Positions 11,514 through 23,301 of a DNA stretch of 64,000 bases are shown piece by piece (within the stretch, counting starts at the first letter, position 1; each line of letters begins with the position of its first letter). Below the pieces are notes generated by a model, which was not told the origin of the DNA, did no database searches, and worked only from the letters and a program-made list of their open reading frames with translations. A program made the position numbers and the translations under genes. The stretch lies in contig OZ018323.1 of the NCBI GenBank assembly GCA_963969495.1, positions 70,776,920 to 70,840,919 on the forward strand, in the 5' to 3' direction. The DNA is from Ceratothoa steindachneri (lineage: Eukaryota > Arthropoda > Malacostraca > Isopoda > Cymothoidae).

Positions 11514-11917
11514 GTAAGATCATTTTATACTTGGCATTTCTAAGCTCTTTGATATTGACATTTTCATTTTTAATTGTTAATACTTGTATACAGAATTTTG
11601 TCAACTTACATTTTACAAGAATGCAAATCTGGAAATCATGAGTCATTTTTGAGTTATATTTTTTTGTTGAAGTGTGTCCCTATAGGTTAATGCAGCCTTT
11701 GGGATTAATAAGGAACGAACGTATACAACATAACTTAATAAACTTAATATAAGATGTACATATACCTAATTAGTTCCAATACAATGATTTAATGCATCGG
11801 CATACAAGATTTCTTAGTACATATTCATATTCTTATTGTTTTAAGAAATATTACTTTGAATTTGTTTTTGAAAATATTACACTTTGAATTTACATACCCT
11901 GCTAAATTTATGTTCAG
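11514..11917 (+). other. Intron 2 of the decayed family gene
   Basis: The donor AAAG|GTAAGA at 11514 is close to the consensus, and the acceptor is TATGTTCAG| at 11917. Splicing joins WRICGVLK to VVSLLLRIQTGYTKYP in frame, as expected for the family. Confidence 0.8.
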
Positions 11918-12658
11918 GTAGTGTCTCTTCTACTTCGGATACAAACAGGCTACACGAAGTATCCCTGTTTCCTATGTTTATGGGACAGTCGCGCAGATAG
12001 TATGCACTATGATAAGAAGGTTTGGCCTCCACGAGAAGCATTTAAAATTGGATCAAACAATGTGATAGCTGAACCTTTAGTGCCTTCTCACAAAATACTG
12101 CTTCCTCCACTGCATATAAAGCTTGAAATAATGAACAATTATGTCAAAACCTTTAATAAAGAAGGCCAAGCTTTTAAATATCTTCTTCAAAAATTTCCAC
12201 AAATCAGTGAGGCTAAGCTCCATGCGGGAATTTTTTTATGGCCCTCACATCAGGAACTTGATAAGAGATCAGCAGTTTGAGGCATCAATGACGGACATAG
12301 AAAAAGATTACTGGAAAGCTTTCAAAGCTCTACTTAACAATTTTATAGGCAATAAAAGAAGCCCAGAATATGTTGCCCTGGTCAATCAGCTCCTAATAAG
12401 TCTCAAACATTTGGGAGCTCGAATGTCTATAAAGATACATTTTTTACAGTCCCATCCTGATTATTTTCCCTACAATTGCGGGGATTACAGTGAAGAACAG
12501 GGGGGAAGATTCCAGCAGGACATAAAAACAATGGAATTCAGGTACCAGGGTAAATGGGAGGTAATCATGAGGCTGACTACTGTTGGTGTTTGAAGCGTGA
12601 TGCACTAGATGAGAGGAAAAAACGAAAATCATCAAGGGCGTCTTTTCTTGGAAATTAG

Positions 12659-15355
12659 AATTATTTTCTTTATTATGTTACATTCTTTAATTTTTTGTTT
12701 TATTAAAAGTATTATAGTTTACATAGGTTTATTCCTGTTTCTATGATATAACAATAATAATGCATTATTAGATAGCGAAAAGTTTTTGAAATTATTTTCA
12801 GGAAAAAAGAGATAATCTCAATGAAAATGCTGTATGCTATACTAAGAAAATCTGACGTGATTGAACAAAAATACATTCATTTTTGAGCTCGGTAGGTTTG
12901 ATTCATTAAGAAACCACAAAGAAACCATGAGGAACATAAAAATCCTTTTCAAACGCAGGCCTGTGTAATTAGTTTAAACTTTCTACTTAGAGAGGAAGCT
13001 GAATTGTTACATCTTAATAGTTCATCTGGACTGAAAAAAATAATTTGATTAATTAAAATTTAGTTCATTTTGTAGAACGTCCACTTTTAATTAAATAAAA
13101 AGATATTTTGATAATATTACATTTCCTAACAACATATTTGTGTGGACTATAATTTTTTACATCAACTCATTTAAACAAGAAAGATAGAATCGGGTCCTAT
13201 ACTGCATCAGATGAAACAAAATCAAAAAGAATACTCAGTTAGACACCGTTTTGCATTAATTGCAAACACAATTATTGTTCTTGGGATTTTCCCACTCAGC
13301 TTGTAACTTTTCATGCAGTTGGTTTATTTGTACCTATGGTACTTCTTATTGGTTTTCCAAGCACCAGTCATTAGATTTTCGCTTCTATCACCGCAAAAAT
13401 ATGGGTGATTAGATTTTAATTATGAGTTTTGCTCCATCATAAATTTACCCTAAAATTTATTCGTGCAATGGAATATCCGCGCTCTAATTGCAGATTTCAA
13501 ACTACCCTATAAAAATAGTTACCAAAACAGGTGTACAAATAAAACTCCCCAATTAATTAACGACTCCACGTTAAAATGAAAATCCTTTACCCTTCCTTCT
13601 TAAGAGAGTTATAACAAATCAATGCCGTTAAAACATGTCGCAGCATCTCTCATACTCATTATTAGCTCAACACAACTTTAAAGCTGTAGCCATTCAGATT
13701 TAGTACGTAAATCTTACAACAGTGCACTTTGTATTTATTGCTGAACCTTGTATTTAGCTATACCTTTTCAAAGAAAATCCAGATTTATTTCTTAAATTAA
13801 GTAATTTTTAGGCGAGGAATCAATATTGAAATTACTTTAAAACAAACACAACATCCGAACTAAGGCAGTAGAAAGCCATTTATCTCCTTTTTCTACAAAA
13901 TATTAGTCCAACTCATTATCATCAGCAAAACAACAATTCTTTACCACAAAACCACCAAACTGAGAAACTAAAAGATAAAAAACGAAAATCTATAGAACCT
14001 TCAAATGGCCTCAACCTCTTTGGTTAGAACCAAATTTAATTAACCTATACAATTTGGTGTAGTGCCTAGATGTCAGTTTCACTCATTTAATATTTGCTAG
14101 TATTCGAACCACGGATACCACTTTGTAAGAGATGGAATGGCATTGTGTTTCGTTTTGTAAGCTATTGATAGTAGAACCTTCTTCGGGCCCAAAGTTAAAT
14201 ATAGCTGTTTTAACTTTCCAAAAATTCACTCTTTCACATCTCCAAATACAGACCACCTTTGAACTTGATATTTCACGGCGAACATTGTAAATGTGACTGA
14301 TCTTATTAGATCTATGATATGCCCTTAACTTTTCTTCAATATTGCACAGGTAGAATCAGACTTTAGACCAAATCATTAGTTTTCAGATATTAGCAAATAC
14401 ACAAAGCTTTGGGAGACAATTGGGTTGTTAAGTGTAAGATAATAGTGTCTCTTCGCTCAAGGCTATTTTCTTAAATTACTCGTAAATCCGACCCTCCAAG
14501 ATAATTTCAGGTGAGGCATTGCCTGCCTTAAACAACTGACATCTGAAGGATTAAAGGGCCCCAAAGCCCTACCCCTGCAGAGGGGTCTGTTTTAATTGTG
14601 GGCATTTGTCACGTTCTGATAGGATTTCCCTCCTCTCTCTCACTTTATGAGAGCTCCAAGTATGTGACTCGCCAGACTAAACACACTAGATAACATACAA
14701 ATAAATTTAACTTTAATCCTTTTCACCCCTTTCTTTACATTCCACTCCTCTCATCCATTCTGGCTGAGTTCCCTTCTATTTTTGCTTCTTAGTTTTAACA
14801 TACAACAAGGAATAAAGAATGTTTTATTGGTTTGTTCTCTCTTAAAATATAAAAATCCATGGGAAGATAAATATAGGCCAAATTTATCACATATTTAGTG
14901 AGTGTAAACATGGTTTAGCACATTCTCGTTCAAAGCTTTAAAATGCTAATGCATAATGATACATGATATCCTTGCAACATTGTATTGAAAACATAAAAGC
15001 AAGTTATTAAAAAGGTTTTACATAGTATACTTTGAAATTTCCATCACATTTTCGAATTTTGAATCCAAGATTTACATTTTTGATTGGTTGTAGTATAATT
15101 AAAGGATATATATTAACAATTAAATCATCCATCATTTGTTATCTCCTGTCTGTTATTGTAAATTGGATGCTGGACTCCATGACCACCTCTTCTCTCCATT
15201 TCTCTATCTGCTAACACGCAAGTTATTGGATTATGAAAAAGAAATAAAGAATCTGCTGCAGCTGAGACCGAGAGAATTGGCACACTTTTCCGGTTCCAAG
15301 ATGCACCCTGTAAGAGGGCCCCTAGGTTTAGCATGGGCGAACATTTTGCAAATTA
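12659..15355. other. Intergenic DNA, one 30-bp shared word
   Basis: No gene is recognised. A 30-bp segment at 14592-14621 (starting ttaattgtgggcatttgtca) is identical to 16388-16417 inside the Tc1-like element, so a Tc1 fragment may lie near 14.6 kb. Small open frames at 15032-15334 have no motif. Confidence 0.4.
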
Positions 15356-16804
15356 CAGTCATGGCCAAATGTTTTGAGACTACTATATTTTTTTCATATG
15401 GCAAAATTAAGAGAGATAATCACACCTTACATTTTGGTTTAGTATGTTTGTTTAGAATGATGTCCCTTGTTCTTCTAGACTGCTTCAATTGGTTTTGGCA
15501 TGGTAGAGACCAAATGTGTAATGATATTTTGAATAAGATGCTCCACCTTTGTTAAATAAGCACTCGCAACTGCTCACAATTCGATGGCTTCTGTCCTTTA
15601 ACTCCCACTTTGATTATCACCAAAAAGTTCGCTATTTGTTTCAAATCTGGCGAATTCCTAGGCCAAGGTCACAATATTTCAATGTAATTTCCAGCCAAGA
15701 ACTTTGTTATTGCTTTGCTTTCTGACGGGATACGCCAACATGCTGAAAATTACAGTCAGCCTCACTAAAGTGTATTTAAACTGTGGGGAGAAGGTGCTAA
15801 TGAGGCAAGTTGTGGTACCAAAGAAAGTTCATGGCGATGTTATTGGGCAAAAATGTTAGTGTTGCAGTTTCCTTAGATGAGACCAGCCCCAAACTTGTAG
15901 AGAATACCAGGTACTTCAGATTGAGTACGACAGGGGGACTCGTTACAGCGCTCCTCTTTCCTTCTCCTCAAGAGGGATCTTCCAGAATCTCCAAAAGACC
16001 AGAAGGGAGTTTCATCAGAGAATATCACGTTGTCATAGTCTTCAAAAGTACATTCATTATATTTCCTTAAAAAGAGCGGAGCCTATCCGTAAGGTTTTTC
16101 TTGGTGAGATGAGGCTTCTTATCAGCCATTCTTGACTTAAGACCTTAGTTGAAAAGGTTCATTCTCACTATGCGCGCAAAGCGTTCACACCTGGTTCTTT
16201 TCAATAGTGAGGAAACCTGGTTGGCACCTGGAGCAACCCAATTCTTGAACTGTGAATTTACTAGGCAGTGGTCTTAGATTTGATTTAAAGCTCTTGGGCT
16301 TTCGGAAGACATCTTTACCGGCCTATATTCAGGTTTTTAAATCGATTGATTAATCTAAAGATGATTTTTTTGTGCAAATGCTTAGGGTTAATTGTGGGCA
16401 TTTGTCACGTTCTGATAAGATTTTCAGGCCACTCTGGTACAGAACAATGGTTGCAGGCCTATTTTTCTAACCGATCATTTTTGGAATTGAAAAATATTCA
16501 AACATTTAATTTTAACATCAAACATTACGAAATAAAATATTATTACAAAAAATCATTCAATTTACCCTTTTGATCGAATAGCAAAGCTTCAGGGACTGAA
16601 ATTCACCCGCCATAGTAACAATATCAGAGCGCTTTTTGGATTCAGCGAAGGAATGCATTCTTTTCTTATTATTTTTTAAAATTCTGAGTTTTTAATAAAC
16701 CAGCAATAATTTAAATATTAAATCAATTATTTCTTTCACGTAATTGAAAAAAAAAATGAATACAAAAAATTACATATTAGTCTCAAAACCTTTGGTCATG
16801 AGCG
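15356..16804 (-). mobile_element. Tc1-like DNA transposon, complete but dead
   Basis: The terminal inverted repeats are visible. The left end reads CAGTCATGGCCAAATG and the right end, complemented, reads CGCTCATGACCAAAGG, both followed by TTTTGAGACTA. TA dinucleotides flank both ends (15354-15355 and 16805-16806), the target duplication expected of Tc1/mariner elements. The length of 1449 bp is normal for Tc1. The element encodes its transposase on the minus strand, now broken (next entry). No internal insertion is needed to explain its length. Confidence 0.85.
15440..16660 (-). pseudogene. Tc1-like transposase, multiply frameshifted
   Basis: On the minus strand the remains of a DDE transposase can be followed in order: a diverged amino-terminal DNA-binding part, then KKPHLTKKNLTDRLRS, a catalytic-region segment around FSDET followed by PFW and FGDSGR, then WPGNSPDLKQIANF, and a carboxy end reading STMPKPIEAV, stop, KNKGHHSK. 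The PG(N/Y)SPDLNPIEN-type box and the final MP.R....KG.... box are hallmarks of Tc1 transposases, which cut and paste the element at TA sites. Multiple stops and frameshifts (for example after STMPKPIEAV) rule out function. Confidence 0.75.
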
Positions 16805-16806
16805 TA

Positions 16807-19800
16807 AGTCTAGAATATTGCCTGGCCTCCCCGCCCCAGTTCATGTAGGGGATTCTTCGCCTATGTAACTTCCACACATTATCAGTTTCACTATCTTCAC
16901 AACCTATATATGCAAGTATTGTAAACCTATTATTTTATCACGATGAAGAAGATTTACATAAGTTTTTCTGTTCACTTTATTGTAGTTAGTGTTGGATACT
17001 TTCGGGCACCACGACGGATTAGTCTCCACTTTTTCTGCTTGACTTCGTGGTTTCACTTAAAGCTCACATCAACACTTCTGCTGAAATTTTCTGGAAAGAT
17101 CACTTTTTTTGAAGATAATATACTTAGGATTACTTGTACATCCTCTGCTCCCCCAAAGACTGGCCATTTGAGCATTCTCTTCACTGCAAGTTTTCACTCT
17201 AACATCCTCCCCCCGCCCTCTAAAGCTTGTTGTGGAGGAGCATGTTTAAAATATAATAATCTTTGATTTTGTCAATAATTCTTTAATTTAGAAAATAATG
17301 AGGTGGGGTGATTTGATGATTGCGGTGTTTACAAAAAGTTTCACTCTTAAGTAAACGGTCAGCGACAGAACCTAACAACCTAACCTAAGATAGGTTCTGT
17401 TGTAGATTGTAAACGGCCCGTTGAACAGTGCTTATGTCTGTAGACATACGCTCCTAAACATACCCTCAGTTCAGCTTAGGGTCTTAATCTTTTCCTCTCT
17501 AAATAATTATGTTCGGCATGTCGAAGAGATGGACCTTTCCGTCTGTTGCATCTTCATTCAACTCATTCTTGAACTTTTTAAATCCTCATTCTTAATTTAC
17601 ATATATAACTCTTCTTATCAATTTCTTTTTCAATCTTTATTTAGTTTGTGCCTCTATTTTGCCAAACCTGTTAAAATTCGAAATTTGGGCATTTTTTGGC
17701 AATGCGGGATCATGGAATTGCACCACAGAGTTTTGATCAATCGATAATTCTTGTATAGGGAAAACAAAAGCAAAAACAATCGAGTGCATGTTCCCCAATG
17801 TCTTTGAATATCGATTTGTAAAGCACTTGGTGAATTTGGGAAAAGCTAAAATGTTTAGAAATTACATAACTATTATGTTCATCCTTGGGCACACCTAGAG
17901 ACAGTAAGCGCTTGGGATTAACGATAAGGAAAATAAGGGTTTCCAAGAGTCTAATGAAATTGAATTCTGGTTTGAATCTACAATTAACTTCTTTGTCCCA
18001 AAGGGCTGCAATATCATTTTAATGCACGGAATCATTTAATATGTTAATATTAATCAACGCGATTAATAGGCACATTTTTAATCCTTTATATAATGATTAA
18101 CATGATATTAAAACGCAAAAGTATGAGAAGACTTAATAGCTTCCCATACTGGAAATAAAAAAAAAATATCCTTCTAAGATGGGCAAAGGTTTGAAAATTT
18201 AAAATAGTCGAACTGAATAATTCTTCTAATTTAAAAGCAGGAGGAAAAATGATTGGTTCTTGAATAATTGATTTTTCTAAAAGACTCGTCAAAGCCATCG
18301 AAAGAGTTTGAAGAAATGAAATAAATTGAAAACGATTCAAGTACGCAAGAAATTGGTATGACAAATATAATAAGAGAAAACTTTAAATGTTTCTGATAAC
18401 AAAATTAATTTTCATTTCAGAAAGAAATAGAAAATAATTGTCGTGAGCAAAAATAAATTTCCAATGATGTTATGGGTTATAGGTAGCCAATTATGGGGCT
18501 TAAGTATTTTGGGAGTAGGCTTAGTTTTCTGGTTACCTTCCCCAATGTTGCTTAACCTTGACGCAGCGCTGTTGAGGTATGCGGAATACGGGCGCTGACC
18601 TTGGGGTGACTCCAATTGTGGTGAAATACTTTTCTTGCCTTGGTTGTGTAAAAGGATCGAATGGGTTCTTCTTAGGATAAATATTCACGGAAAGTGGATT
18701 CAAAACTCTTTATTGAGCGGAGGACTCGGTAGGCTTAGGCAGAAAGAATTTGATGGAATTTGCGATGGGTATTTGTGGCAGGTCTAATAACGTCTAAGCG
18801 AATTTTGATTAGCCTTTCTGACTACAGCACCATCTGCCCCCACTGCCTCGCTTGGTGCTCTTGACTCTGATTGACCTACTGAATGAATGAATAATTGTTT
18901 CTCTTTATGTGTTTGTGTATTGAGAACGTTTCAGCCAGGCTATTCATACTCCCTCCAACTAAAGGGTCGTGACTTAATTTCTACTAATACGTACGTGGAG
19001 CGGAGCTTACGGTGTGAGAAGTATGTTCGTGTGTACTTTGTTAAGGCTGCTGGGTGCAGCCGTAAAGTGTGTGTGTGTTCAGTGTGGCCACGTCTGTATT
19101 GCATTTGACCGCCTGATTGCGGCATTATGAAACTAGCAGCCATTGTGGCAGGATACCTTGTGGTCATGAAGTACTTCTTTGATGAAGTAAGCTTTGATCT
19201 AAGAGTGCTAATTTTGTTGTTTTTAAGGAAGAGCCGCTTCAAACACGTAAGGTTATAAGGAAACACCCAGGAATTATCCCAAAATAAAGATATATTTTAA
19301 ATTTAACACTTAACTATGAAAAACCAACAGTAATCACATTTATATCCTCGTCCTAAGCTAAACTCGACTATCCTGGTTGGCAACTAAGCCTATTACAATA
19401 TCTTCAATGACAAAAATTAACAAATAGGCTTCCGGTAAACACGCCAATTGCCGATTAGTATTTTTATCTTGACCTTTTTTGATTAACGTCAAACATTAAA
19501 TTAAAGTACTCTCTTTTACCAACAAATATGACCGGAGTTCACGCACAATTGTCTTTACTTCTATAAAATCGTGCAAAGTACTAACCTCATACTATCGCAA
19601 TATGAATATAAATGTTCTTGCTAACTCACATGGCAGGAGATATCAGGGATTGCCGGATGTCGCTGGAGGGCTTATCTTGCGCTTTGGAGGGTTGCCGTGG
19701 CCGCTGATAGAATTTCTTAGAGATGGGAAGGCGGGAGAGAGGCGGGCGAGGTCATCTTCTTATTGCAACCTTGCCTTTGGTTAAGTTAAGAAGACAGAGG

Positions 19801-20115
19801 AAGTTGCGGTGCTTTTGGCTCCAAGAGTCCTCTTCTGAATAATCTTGAAGCCTCTTGGTGTCTTATTCTTCAACGTAGAGTGTCCAATAAGATTTTGGGG
19901 TATTCGGTGAGATTTTTACCGTAATTAAAGAACCGAACCTCGTAGGGGCTGGGTTCTTCTCCTCTCACTCTTAAGGAGCTTGAGATGTGATACTCACTCG
20001 ATTGTGAGTGGGTTTATTTTTCTCCAGTCAGACTTCTTCTAAGTCTGTAAAGGATTCTTCGGTATGGCATCGATACCAAACTTGACGATTTATGTTAATT
20101 CGGTCCGGGAAGGGG
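16807..20115. other. Intergenic DNA, nothing assigned
   Basis: Open frames here (for example 16943-17266, 17421-17747, 18940-19266) have no recognisable domain. A 10-bp perfect inverted repeat (acagaaccta / taggttctgt) at 17365-17400 encloses cctaacctaa. CT-rich, TE-like sequence from about 19.6 kb leads into the next repeat, but I cannot name it. Confidence 0.35.
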
Positions 20116-20310
20116 GGATCGATCTTCTCAAACTGATCCTATCGTTTCTCACGGAAATCGTCTTGTATGGCTGAAGGATCGATCTTCACGAACTGAACCT
20201 TTTTCTTTCTTACCGAATTCTAATTCTTCTTGTCTGGCTGAAGGATAGATCTTCACGAACTGATCCTTCTTCTTTCTTACCGACTTATAATCTCTTCTCT
20301 TTCTTTCCGG
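20116..20310. repeat. 60-67 bp imperfect tandem repeat, three copies
   Basis: ggatcgatcttc at 20116 and 20176 and ggatagatcttc at 20243 mark three units, each continuing with a(a/c)actga(t/a)cct and a ttct(t/c)ac(c/g)ga segment. It sits in a region of ~500 bp with a C9-10 run near 20327-20336. It resembles the untranslated repeats of retroelements, but I see no LTR ends. Confidence 0.7.
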
Positions 20311-20319
20311 GGCTTATTT

Positions 20320-21334
20320 ATAGGCGGACCCCCCCCCATCTAAGAGGGAAGGGGCGAGGCCCCAGAGCGGAGCGCGACTTTGGCAATGAGGTGCCAAAGT
20401 CGGCTTGTTAATTAGAGAGACTCTCAACCGCCACACTCCTTGGCGTGCCTTTTGACTAGCACCGCATTTTTGGTGACATAATCACGGGTTTATGGATCTC
20501 GTAGGTAATTGGATCGTTAGAGCGTCGTTTAATGGCCTTATGTGGTTGCCTTAAAACAGATGGTCGCTCTAACTAACAAATCAGCGGGGAGATCAAACAG
20601 GCTAGGCAGTTACTGTTATTCGCCGGCTACCGTTCCCACGATTATCCTCATGGGGCTCGCTTATCCAGCTTTCTCCACAAGGGGGGGGGGACTTTAAGGT
20701 ATATGTCCTACTGGCCCTCCAGGATGCTTTATGTAACCATTTCTCTACAGCCATATTAAGGCTGATTATGCCGTCTCACAGGTTCACGCTAAAATCTGGA
20801 TGGTCAGATCAGATATCACCCTAAGTTTGCTCAGCTGTTTTCGTTATCTTGAATCGAGATCATTCGTCTCGCAGCTGTTTGTTCGCATGTGTATGTTTGT
20901 GTTTTCGCATGGAAACCTCAAGCTATTTGCTTGCTTTCTTTTTATTAATACATGTACAATTTAGGGTGGTTCTTATTTTTTTAACTTTCGAAATCTCTGT
21001 ATCTCATCACTTTAATCTATTCCATTTCCTGCATAAACGAAGTAGGGCAAATTTTATTGAGATTGGATTAAGCTTAAGGTGTGCTTAATGAAAATTAAAT
21101 TTGTTCTTAACTGCCATAATGCGATGAAATACAGTGCTGATTATTGATAACTTAAACTCACAACATTATCAACATTAAATTTCACCAGTTTCAGTACTGG
21201 ACAGTGGACACTGGCTAATAGCAGAACATAGAACACTCTAAACAGTTATAATACTTATTTAAACAAAACTAGAACACTGCCGTTCAAATGTGAAATTGTA
21301 ACAACAAAATAAGGTCTGATGTGGCAGATCTTCT
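20320..21334. other. No gene recognised
   Basis: A short hydrophobic open frame (20849-21088) has no motif. Nothing else is recognised before the transposase-like pseudogene. Confidence 0.4.
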
Positions 21335-23248
21335 CTACAGTGCGGCGAGTCCTTCAAAAACAGTAATCTTGCGGCTGTCCGGAAACAGCTTTCGGTGCTC
21401 TCTGAAGACTTGCATAATGAACTGTGTCTGTTCTACAGTCATTGACAGGAGTCCATTATAGTCCTGGATAAACGCTATGCCTCTCTCTGCCGCGTCATTA
21501 GTCACAGTCAGGCTCTTCACAATCTCCTCTTCAGCGATGTATGTTTTGTTGTGGGCCCAGGTACTGGGATTTTCAGTTAAGAACAACTGACTGAGATCTC
21601 GAAGAACTTCCGAGCGTTCTTTGTAACAAAATCACTCAAATTCTTCATTCCAATAGTTAGCAGATCCACATTTACCCTCCTCAGTGGCTCCTGGTATCCT
21701 CCGCTATCCATGTCAGCGACCATCGCCTTCTTCTCAGCCACAGTGAAAACTGTATCAAAGAAGGCCAGTGCCACCAGCTCTTCAGGCAAGTACCAGAGGT
21801 GGTTGGACAGCTTCTTTAGGGCACCTTTTGCAGCTCTGTGTTCATCAGCAGCCAACGATTAAGGAGTTTAAGATCGCTTTTGGGGGCAGCTGTTGGGAGA
21901 CGGCAGCAGAACCAAGACTTCAAATAATGCTTCACTCAAAAGGCACAGAGTTCCTTCATGCCTTTCAGTTCGCGGGCGGTTAGACTAAATACATCCCAGA
22001 AGACTAAATTCTTCAATGCATAAATTATTCGTGCCATAAAGCGGGCGCGATGCATTGCCCCTGGTTTGGCAAAGTGAGCTCCTCTAGTTGGAATTCCTTC
22101 AAGGAAAATGATGGTCAGTTCCAACAGCTCCCGGTAATCTTTCCTAGGATGTGCTTTCTCCAGTTGTTGTAAACAGAACTCAATGATGTTGCGCGTCATA
22201 TTCGCCACGCACTGGCAACATCAGCGTAATTGATTCCTGGCTTGTATTTAGCCAAGGAAATTTGGTGCCAGTGACTCTTAAATCTCTTGAAGATACCAAT
22301 GTCTAGAGCAGATAATGCGCCCATGTTGACGAAAAAAACCTCTTCCAGCAGTATCTCGTTAATATGATAGCGACATACCAAGTGCAGCAGGTTATTCCCT
22401 ATCATCTGCTGAAACAAAATGCAGGCGCCATTCATTCTGCCTGTGTTGCTCGAAGTTGTGTCGAGATAAATGGAACAAATCCAGTTCTCCAAACCCCAAT
22501 CTGCCACCGCTCAGATATTGCTTTCGCCATTGCTTGACCAGTTTCAGCTGGAAAATTGAGTACGCAAAGCAACTGTCAGATTAGCCATCAGATTTTTGTT
22601 TCAGTGAAGTGTTATGGACTGTTCGCAAGAAACTCCTTGCTTGAGATATGCAGAGTGATCGTTACTGTGTTGCTGACGAGCACGGAGGATGGAAGATCGG
22701 CTGACTTTAAACTCGTCAAGCAGTTGATGAGAAGCTTGGAGCACAGCAGAGAGATTATGTACGACGTGACTATCACTGGTCTTGGTTCGATCCAGAGCTG
22801 AAAAGACGTCTGCACGCAGAATGCTCTTCTTTCCTCTTTTACACTTCCCCGCTGTGCTGGGCCCTGCTTCTGCAGTGGCTCCTGTTTTTTCACTTTCTTC
22901 GGCTGAGTAGCTACAGAAAGAGTCCTCTAGGGTGACACTTCTCTCATACTGGCAAGCTTCGTCCTGCTGGTTTGCAATCCTCCATAGCTTCCTCTCTTCT
23001 TGTTTTGATTTCTCCTTTTCCTTTACATCATGGTGAAAAGGCAGAATGGGAATGCGGGCCTTTCCCCAATAGCTTTCGACCTACTTCATAGTCTGCACTG
23101 CTGCTTCATGCTTCACTACTGTTTTTTCGCCCATGCGATGCAGATATACTCGGAGTACATCACTTTTGGATGGAAGCTTGCAGCCTGACAGAGACTTCTT
23201 CTTGTTTTCTAGCAAATATACGTTGTCCTATTTCCGCAAAGTAGTCAT
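21335..23248 (-). pseudogene. Transposase-like protein of the DTTSSNTG family, decayed
   Basis: The frame can be followed from ATG at 23248 (MTTLRK, stop, DNVYLLENKKKSLSGCKLP) to a stop at 21335 (FPDSRKITVFEGLAAL). Parts in order are KSILRADVFSALDRTKTSD, a coiled-coil-like QLLDEFKVSRSSILRAR segment, YLDTTSSNTGRMNGAC followed by LLHLVCRYHINEI, then IFKRFKSHW, YRELLELTIIFLEGIP with GAMHRARFMARIIYALK, HLWYLPEELVALAFFD, and SLTVTNDAAERGIAF. I know this as a multi-copy uncharacterised arthropod and cnidarian family. The D...NT..NGA...CR.H arrangement recalls the first catalytic Asp and the C-x2-H motif of hAT-like RNase H-fold transposases; that link is inference. Frameshifts and at least two stops kill it. 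No terminal repeats were identified. Confidence 0.7.
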
Positions 23249-23301
23249 CTTATATCTGAAAAAGAAAACTCTTTATGATTTTACCTGATAGGGGCCACCT
23301 A

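Larger units (their letters stand above)
10445..12658 (+). pseudogene. Decayed three-exon gene of a multi-copy transposase-like family
   Basis: I recognise the family from many uncharacterised arthropod and cnidarian proteins; it has no accepted name that I know. Exon 1 (10445-10748) begins MNRKCKNSSDRFCYVCGK and has paired cysteines (CYVCGK, CCKGCY, YFCRTNLKG), probably zinc ligands, plus YFGVRLRDQDKGFAPH. Exon 2 (10945-11513) holds a proline-rich linker, LARDLRLSKENAQLLG and ALGIPYNPLE. Exon 3 (11918-12658) holds TGYTKYPCFLCLWDSR, LLPPLHIKLEIMNNYVKTFN, IGNKRSPEYVALV and FRYQGKW, ending at TAG 12656-12658. Lesions are an in-frame stop after FTQV, several exon-2 frameshifts, a frameshift at the T7 run 12231-12237 and one near 12575. 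The introns show it is not a processed copy. A DDE-type transposase origin is my inference from spaced acidic residues. Confidence 0.75.

Noticed and set aside
18940..19266. 108-codon minus-strand frame with HTEHTHT-like residues
   Set aside because: No recognisable domain. The opposite strand also reads open (18887-19108), and no splice or start context supports a gene.
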